From positions 10,433,686 through 10,497,685 of the forward strand of contig CM072522.1 in NCBI GenBank assembly GCA_036898135.1: 64,000 nucleotides of DNA. Direction: 5' to 3'. The position numbers and the translations under genes were made by a program. Source of the stretch: Oncomelania hupensis (lineage: Eukaryota; Mollusca; Gastropoda; Littorinimorpha; Pomatiopsidae). A model generated the notes under the pieces. It was given only the letters and a program-made list of their open reading frames with translations. It did no database searches and was not told where the DNA came from. This document shows, one piece after another, positions 57,190 to 64,000 of this stretch (position 1 is its first letter; every line of letters starts with the position of its first letter).

Positions 57190-58150
57190 ACAACCAAACT
57201 TGGTAAGATGGTGTGTACCCATGAGACCACATAAATGATCAGTAAATGAATGATTTCACTTCAAGGTCAAGGTCACATGGTCAACAAATGTTAGTTACAA
57301 AAATGACAATGTTTCACAAAATTTCACTTTTTTCGAAGTTATTAATATTGAACTTATGATTCTTTGAAGCATGAGAGATATCAGTGACACACATATTATA
57401 TGCAAATTTGGTCAACCTCACTCCAAGGTCAAGGTCACTGGAGCTGTCTAACATCGGTTAGTATAGGTATTTTGAAGTGACCTTGGCCCTAAACAATGAG
57501 AGATATAAAGTCCAATCTTGTTTTCTTTAAAGATTTAGAGATGGTAGATTGATCTTTCATATATGTTCCAGTTTTGAGTTGATCTTGAAGGTCAAGGTCA
57601 TTTTAGGCCTTGCAAAAACATTTTTAAACAATTGGTAATTGTACAGTAGAATGGTATTATTTAACCCATAGTATGCAACAACATTGAGTTATTTGATCTT
57701 TCATGAGCATGAGATCCCTTGTGAAGGTCAAGGTTATCCCAAGGTTAAGGTCACTGCAGGTCAAGGTCATGCAAAGGTCAGTCTTTTGGCATAATACAAC
57801 TTTTGCTGTAAATATTTGATCATCAATAAGTGTTTTTGGAACAGGAGGTAACCCATAGTATGCAACAACAGTAAGTTATTTGATCTTTCATGAGCATGAG
57901 ATCCCTTGTGAAGGTCAAGGTTATCCCAAGGTTAAGGTTACTGAAGGTCAAGGTCATCCAAAGGTCAGTCTTTTGGCATAATACAACTTTTGCTGTAAAT
58001 ATTTGATCGTCAATAAGTGTTTTTGGAACAGGAGGTCAAGGTCATCTCAAGGTCAAGAGCATAAAAAGATCAAAGTCGATATTCATTTGCATTTTAATAC
58101 CACAGTTTTATTTATTTCTTTATGGGCATTCATTTTCATGTTAAATATTC
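57190..58150 (+). repeat. TCAAGGTCA-rich repeat with a 187-bp tandem duplication
   Basis: At least ten AAGGTCA motifs, several as AGGTCAAGGTCA doublets, between 57264 and 58060. Two copies of a 187-bp unit (57662-57848 and 57849-58035) both begin TAACCCATAGTATGCAACAA. The TGACCTTTGAGA family carries the same motif in reverse complement, so the two may be related. Confidence 0.75.
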
Positions 58151-59762
58151 TTATCCTATCCTATCCCATAACTCGAAGGTCGTTGGGGCAACACAGATGA
58201 TCGTTTCACCAACATACTCCATCTTTCTCTGTCCTCCTCAACCCTCATGGCTTCGCTTAGTGTCAAGCTAGTCCTCTCTCGACTGTGTTGTCCTCAAACC
58301 TCCTTTCCTGTCTCCCTCTTCTTCTGCCTCCTTCCACTGTGCCTTGCAGGATGGTCTTTGAAAGGACTGATGATCTTGTGACGTGGCCATACCATCGGAG
58401 TTTCCGTTTGTTCACCACTGTGAGCATGTCATTGTGTGATGGTCTGTCAGACTTCGTCTGGGAATAGGAAATACCCAGAAGTCTTCTGTAGCATCTCATC
58501 TCCATGCTTTGTATTCTTCGTAGTACATCTGCTGTAAGGGTCCATGTTTCGCAAGCGTATAGGAAGATGGATATGACAAGGGAACGCATCAGTCTTACCT
58601 TGGAATATGGACTGATGGTCCCGCCTTTCCAATTGGGCTTCAACCTTGTCAGGGCAGCAGTTGTTTGTGCATCCTGGAGAGGACTTCCTGACTGGACCCA
58701 TTGTATCATACAATGGCTCCTAAATATTTGAAGCTATGCACTGTGTTGAGGGATTGGCCTTGGACTTTGATGTCCCTGTTGATGCCATTGGTGTTGTTGG
58801 TCATCATTGTGGTCCTCTCTGCTCTTATTTCCATTCCATAGGCTCTGGTGTGTCAAGCCTCTGTACCAGCTGTTCACGTTGTTGTTCCTCTCCAGCCAAT
58901 CCATTAATGTCATCCGCAAAACGGAGGTTGGAGATTGCTCTACCCCCTAAGCTTACTATGCCTTCGTGATCTGCAAGGGCATCTGACATGATGCGCTCTA
59001 GGAAGATGTTGATGATTTCAATAATTTTAGGGCTGATGTTGTACACTCTCATGGTTGTCCACAGAGCTGCATGCCAGACTCGGTCAAAGGCTTTCTTGAA
59101 GTCTGCAAACACATTATAGATGTTGTTCGTGCTGTACGTATTTCTCGCAAATTAATCTGAGGTTGAAAATCTGTTCAGTGGTACTTCGCCCTGCCATGAA
59201 TCCTGTTTGTTCTTCAGCTATGATTTGTTCAGCTTGGGGTTTCAATCTGTTGACTATTATTTTCAGGAGGACCTTGTTGGGATGGCTGATGAGGCTGATG
59301 GTGCGGTAATTTTCACACTCCTGAAGGTTAACTTTTTTTGGGAAGAGTGATGACAAGTGACTGGATCCATGTGTAGGCCACTCCTCACTCTGCCAGATCT
59401 TGTTACAGATAATGGTGAGGGGCGTCAATCATCGCTTCTCCTCCTGCTTGAAGCAATTCCACGGGTATGTTGTCCACTCCCGCTGACTTCCCTTTCTTTA
59501 GCGATTGCACTGCTGCCTCAAATTCTTATCTTAGAATTGGAAGGATTTCTTCTTCTTCTCCGTTCTGGGGACATGCTAGAACTGATGGGTTTCCCTTTGG
59601 TGTGTGGTTGTAAAGGTCAGAGCAGTACTTTATTAATCTATCCAAGACTTCTTGTTCTTCTGTAAGGCATATTCCAGCTTTGGATCGTGGATACCTTGGG
59701 GGTGTTTAACACTTGTCAGCCGCTTTAATCAGATCAAGTCTCCACGATCCAAAGCAAATATT
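58151..59762 (-). mobile_element. RTE-type LINE, longest copy, decayed
   Basis: In minus sense it extends furthest 5': frames include EECENYRTISL-type text (seen as CENYRTISLISHPNKVLLKI), EEQTGFMAGRSTTEQIFNLR, FADFKKAFDRVWHAALW, LRFADDINGLAGEEQ with an intact FADD box, and the ending KRKLRWYGHVTRSSVLSKTI. Frameshifts and a deletion between the VWH and SDALADHEG motifs. It ends in three GGATA units near 58155. Confidence 0.9.
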
Positions 59763-62005
59763 GCAAGTTCCATAAGAAGCATGTGAGTCATATGGGATGT
59801 CTTTCTAGTTCAATTTAATATTAATAAAGTATGTGCACACTTTCCATTTTACTGTCACTTGAGCAGTATGATTGCTCTGGTGGTTCAGTGTTGATTTAGG
59901 ACCTTACACCTCTTTCCCTGGGATGGTTATCCCCGTCTACCATATCACCAATGGTGGGTGTAGACGTTAAACCTTCATGTTCATTCATGTGCACACAGAA
60001 CGCAAGCCTTTATGACTGGGCTGATTGAGCTGAAATTTCGCGTGTACCTTCAAAGATGTGTACACAGGGTTGTGGCTTAAATTCATGTTCTTAGTTCCAA
60101 AGGCGGGCATTATTATCACGTCAGGTAGTTATTTTTTTCTATACAACTTCCCTGAAGAATTTGCACTCATACTCCTGAAAAGCGGATAATGGTTTTGGAA
60201 CAAGATTTGTAGATGACATTCATGGAATTAGATGCTCGTGTTCCTGTAAATGTGGGGGTATTATAGCCATTATAATTATTATTGAAATGAGGCACTGCTT
60301 CATTATGTTCCAATGTTTTGTATCATTAACCTGAAATCCATACACTGATATTTCATTGCCCCGAGATAGTTTATCGGCCACAATCTGGTTTGCCAAGGGG
60401 TTATTCGTATCGTGAGGGTCAACACTTTTATTATTTTTAAATAAATGAATTATTGGGCAGGTCAAGATGTTGGCCGATAAAGAGTCTAACTCAAGCGGCT
60501 CAAGGCGCTCACTTGCAACCTTTGGGCGCATAGTCTGACGCCAATTCGACTAAGCAGTCTTGATGAATTTTTTTTAAAAGTACTTTCAAGGCCTACATTG
60601 AACTTGACTTTGAATATCAACGAAAAAACTGAATATATATGAAATATCAAACTATATTATCTCTAAAAACAATTTTGGACATTATACCACTCATAGTTCG
60701 GAGCCAAGGTCACTTCAAAGTACTCATACGAACAAACCTTAGAGATAGGTTGACCAATTTAACAATCTCATTTATATGTATCATAAAACAAAGAATCGTA
60801 AATTCAATATTAATAAATTAGAAATTTTAGAAATGTCAAAAGATTTAATTATTTTGTACTAACATTTTTTGACCCTATGAATTGGCCTTGAAGTGAAGTC
60901 TTTAATTCACTTATCATTTTCGAGGTCTCATGGGTATACTCCATATTACCTAGTTTGGTTGTGTTAGTTGAAATAGAACTTGACCACTTCAATGTCTTGC
61001 TCAGTCGACGGCAGAAAGACCGGACAAATTATTATATGTCAAATGTCACTTTTGGCCTATTTAGGACTCATTTTGCGTTGAGATTTGAGCGAGTACACAT
61101 TCAAAAAAAGTCGTATGCATTTGCAGTATTTGACATTTGACACACAATTTATTCGACCATAGTCCTATCCACATTGTTTTAGCATTATTTGTGAAGTAAT
61201 ACTCTAACTCATACACCTAGATGAGGTCCTCTTATTCGGCTCATCGTAGTCCGCTGGACCCTTTAAGCAATGAGTAATCAACTTTAGACCTGGAGACAAA
61301 CACTCAAAACGTATCAAACACTCAGGACAAATGTACCAAATTGAGTCTGAAACAATTTTATTTCAATGAATAACTGACAAGTACTTTTTTGTAAACAAAA
61401 TACGGAATGAATAACAACAACAAAATTAAAAGAAAGGAACGTACACCATTGGCATGTAATAATGCATAGTTTAATTTCAACTGTTTTAAAGTGACAATGC
61501 TGCTAGCACCAATCTTCCCCGAGGGGGTTGGTGATGGAGTGAGAAGTTAAATTGGTTTATCGAGTAAAACTGTTAACAAAAACTGACGACATCTCTTTAG
61601 GTAAGAAAAAAACCAACGGATAGAAATAAATTCAAATATTGCAAAAAACATAATATTCAATTGAATAAGAAAAAATTGATACAATCTGAGCAACCTCTAG
61701 CTCTTTTTTGTGAACTCGTTGAAGATGGATTGACATTTTTCATTAAATGTTCTTGGCAAAAAAAATACAACATTGTTTTTTGACAATGCCTCTTTGACTT
61801 GAGCAGAAAACTGAACACTTGAACGGGCACTTGAATGGTCACTTTCTAGGACTTGACCATTTGCTTTGGCTTGCGAAGAAAAAAATATATAACAACTTTA
61901 TTGCTAGATTACAAAAATCTTACTCACAGAAAATCGAGCAAGCAGAATTACATTTCAATGTAGTCTATGCAAGCAATTTCTTTTTGGTTTTTATTCAAAT
62001 AACAT
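59763..62005. other. AT-rich sequence; one SINE family 2 fragment
   Basis: A family 2 piece lies at about 60450-60560 (GGCCGATAAAGAGTCTAACT, GGGCGCATAGTCTGACGCC). A TCCGCTGGACCCTTTAAGCA phrase at 61248 matches the tail of the 600-bp family. Otherwise AT-rich with no supported gene. Confidence 0.5.
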
Positions 62006-62007
62006 AC

Positions 62008-62042
<35 letters not shown>
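62008..62042. repeat. (GA)n microsatellite
   Basis: About 17 GA units, with further GAGA patches to 62095, immediately before the G-depleted tract. Confidence 0.95.
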
Positions 62043-62045
<3 letters not shown>

Positions 62046-62109
62046 AGCTAGAGAAGAGAGACAGAGAGAGATAGAGAAAAAAGAGACCATCATAAAGAAA
62101 AGACAGAGA

Positions 62110-63060
62110 GACCAAATAAATAACCAACTATACACAAACTCTAACACATTTAAAAAACTAAAAAATTAAAAACAACAAAACCCCAGACACACCCCCAAAA
62201 AAAAACTCAACTTTTCTCTCATTCTCTCTCTTAATTCACTTTTAGACTCTCACTCATTTCATACTTTAGAATAGATCATGGGCCAATCTATAACTCTCTC
62301 ACTAAAATCTTCCTACTCTAACAACCCCAATACAACTCTAAACCACTAAGATCTAAAGCAACTTTTTTTAACCTTTCTATTACAATATATCTCTATCTCC
62401 TCACTCTCCCCCGAATACCCTGGAAAATACCTCCAACATTCTAAAACATACACTCTAAACACAAGACAAAAACCAGACCTACAAAAACTTCAAAGAAAAC
62501 TACAAACAGACCTAAATATATCAAACTAAATAAAACAAGAGAAAAAAAAAAATAAGAACACATAGAAACAAAACAAAGACCCCCCTGGATTAAAATCAAT
62601 ATCATTTTCTCCCCTCACAACACTCTCATCAGTATAATCTGAGCACCCCAAAATTAAACTTATGTGACCATAATTCACAAAAACAAAAACATCACATTAA
62701 AACCCCAAACATCTCATATTATCCTTGATATATATCTAACTCAAAACTACACAGTCAATAGATAGCATAACCTACCTAGAATGTGGTGATGAGTAAACAA
62801 ACCACGGACAGGTGAAAAAATGTTGTTTTTTCTTGTATTGGTATTTTCTAGTGGAACATATTATTGTCAATCCCTCCCTTCACAAATCTCCGTATTCTCT
62901 GTATAAACTAAAACAATTCAATAGTAACTTTCAATTATAATCTCACACAAAACATAAAACACAGACTAGAAACATAGACCACAATCAGAAAATTAACCTA
63001 TACATAATCAGGAAAATTCTCCACAGTCAAATGATAAAAGATTATATGAATCACTAGCCC
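62110..63060. other. G-depleted, strand-asymmetric tract
   Basis: The plus strand is almost free of G: by my count about 16 G in 360 bases at 62161-62520, while C remains common. The flanks are normal AT-rich DNA. No gene or repeat unit is visible. Confidence 0.7.
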
Positions 63061-63689
63061 ATATTTATGTCGGAACAAAACTCCTCGTATTATATTTCAG
63101 TACTTTCAAAAACATATGTTTACTCAACTTAAACCTTTAAAAACAAAAAATTCAAGTAATTTCCTTTTCAATGATTTACAGCTCGTTGCTCAGCTGGACA
63201 GAATCATTATCCATCCTGAGTGTGTTAAATTTTTATGAAACACCAGCTCCATAACAATAAACTATAATTTTTTTAAAAACGATTTTTTTTCAGCGAAAAT
63301 TTACGTTTACGCGCTATGGATAAATCTAAGTTTTATCATTAATTCAATCGCGAATGTTTTCCCATACTTTCAGAGAAGGATCACGATGTGATTTGCGAGG
63401 GCCCAAACATATAAAAGATCCAGTTAAATATCATAGATCATTTCAAAACAAATTTTTTAAAATAACATAAATAAATAAATTTTACATGTAAAGTAACACC
63501 TCAATATATCCTTTCAGCAAAATCCAATAAATGATGATTGAATGGTTCTAATTATCAACAATAGAAAAGTAGATCGATCTTCATAATTCGTCACGAAAAT
63601 ATATAAAATTTACACATAACAATATCTTTTACCACATCTTTAAATAATAAATATAATTGTAGTATGTGAGGTAACAGCATGAGTAGCGT

Positions 63690-64000
63690 GCATGAGGCGA
63701 GCTGTTGCCTACGCAAGCTCGGCCATCTAGTGTTATCTCGCCCATCTGAGTCGGGCATCGAACTGGGCCAACAGTTCACTAATAGCACTGAGGTCAGGAT
63801 AACCACATGGGCCCACTTCTTTAGGGGCGGCAGACCCTCCACCGCCCCTGTCGGAACGGGCAACCGCCGCCGGAACCTCCCGAGTGGAGTGGCCTTGTGC
63901 ACGGCCACCAGAGAGGAAGCTCTGGGACACAGATCGCGCTCGGCGTCCAGTACGTCAGCGCCAACCTGTTTTTGGGTAGGAGCAACCGGTGCCACGGCCG
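63690..64000 (-). other. GC-rich right edge with open frames, possibly part of a mobile element
   Basis: The last 300 bases rise sharply in GC. Two overlapping minus frames are open from the edge; one ends PDLSAISELLAQFDARLRWA then stop. No domain recognised. It may be the 3' end of a retroelement gag-like frame or a gene exon; the window cuts it. Confidence 0.3.

Overview
This is a 64-kb piece of an animal nuclear genome. It has spliceosomal exons with GT-AG borders, RTE- and L2-type retrotransposons, tRNA-headed SINEs, an interstitial TTAGGG run and very dense di-, tri- and tetranucleotide microsatellites. There is no bacterial gene organisation. The repeat types and the secreted protein architecture suggest a lophotrochozoan, most likely a gastropod mollusc; that is an inference. 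Most long open frames here are microsatellites read in different phases and are not genes. The main result is a split gene on the minus strand that runs from 45746 down to the left edge, with its 3' end off the window. I assembled 27 coding exons of 12 to 183 nt from splice signals and reading phase. Together they give 1648 nt (549 codons plus one base) spread over about 45 kb. Almost every intron is phase 1, so nearly every exon is a multiple of 3. The predicted protein has a signal peptide (its two halves meet across a 17-kb intron), a Thr-rich linker, two Sushi/CCP domains (the second split by an intron), about 190 residues of Met/Gly/Ala-rich sequence built from small exons, a Gln-rich helical segment, a poly-Ser block encoded by a CAG-type repeat, and further micro-exons. 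I do not recognise it as a named family. It looks like a secreted micro-exon protein of structural or adhesive type, but function is unknown. Layout: 0.4-28.5 kb holds exons 27 to 2, with introns full of microsatellites, SINEs, RTE fragments and a long-TIR element. 28.5-45.7 kb is intron 1, holding a decayed LINE, copies of a 600-bp repeat family, and a Ty3-type LTR element at 36238-40992 with a perfect 5-bp target duplication and the unusual integrase-before-reverse-transcriptase order of Gmr1-like elements. That element has lost gag, nearly all of its 5' LTR, and one base in RNase H. 45.7-53 kb has the first exon, weak exon-like frames, a telomere-motif-bearing foldback array and a 201-bp palindromic element. 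53-60 kb is retrotransposon-rich (two RTE copies, an L2/Rex1-type copy, a SINE with a 9-bp duplication, a TCAAGGTCA-rich tandem repeat). 60-64 kb is AT-rich with a strikingly G-depleted tract and a GC-rich right edge.
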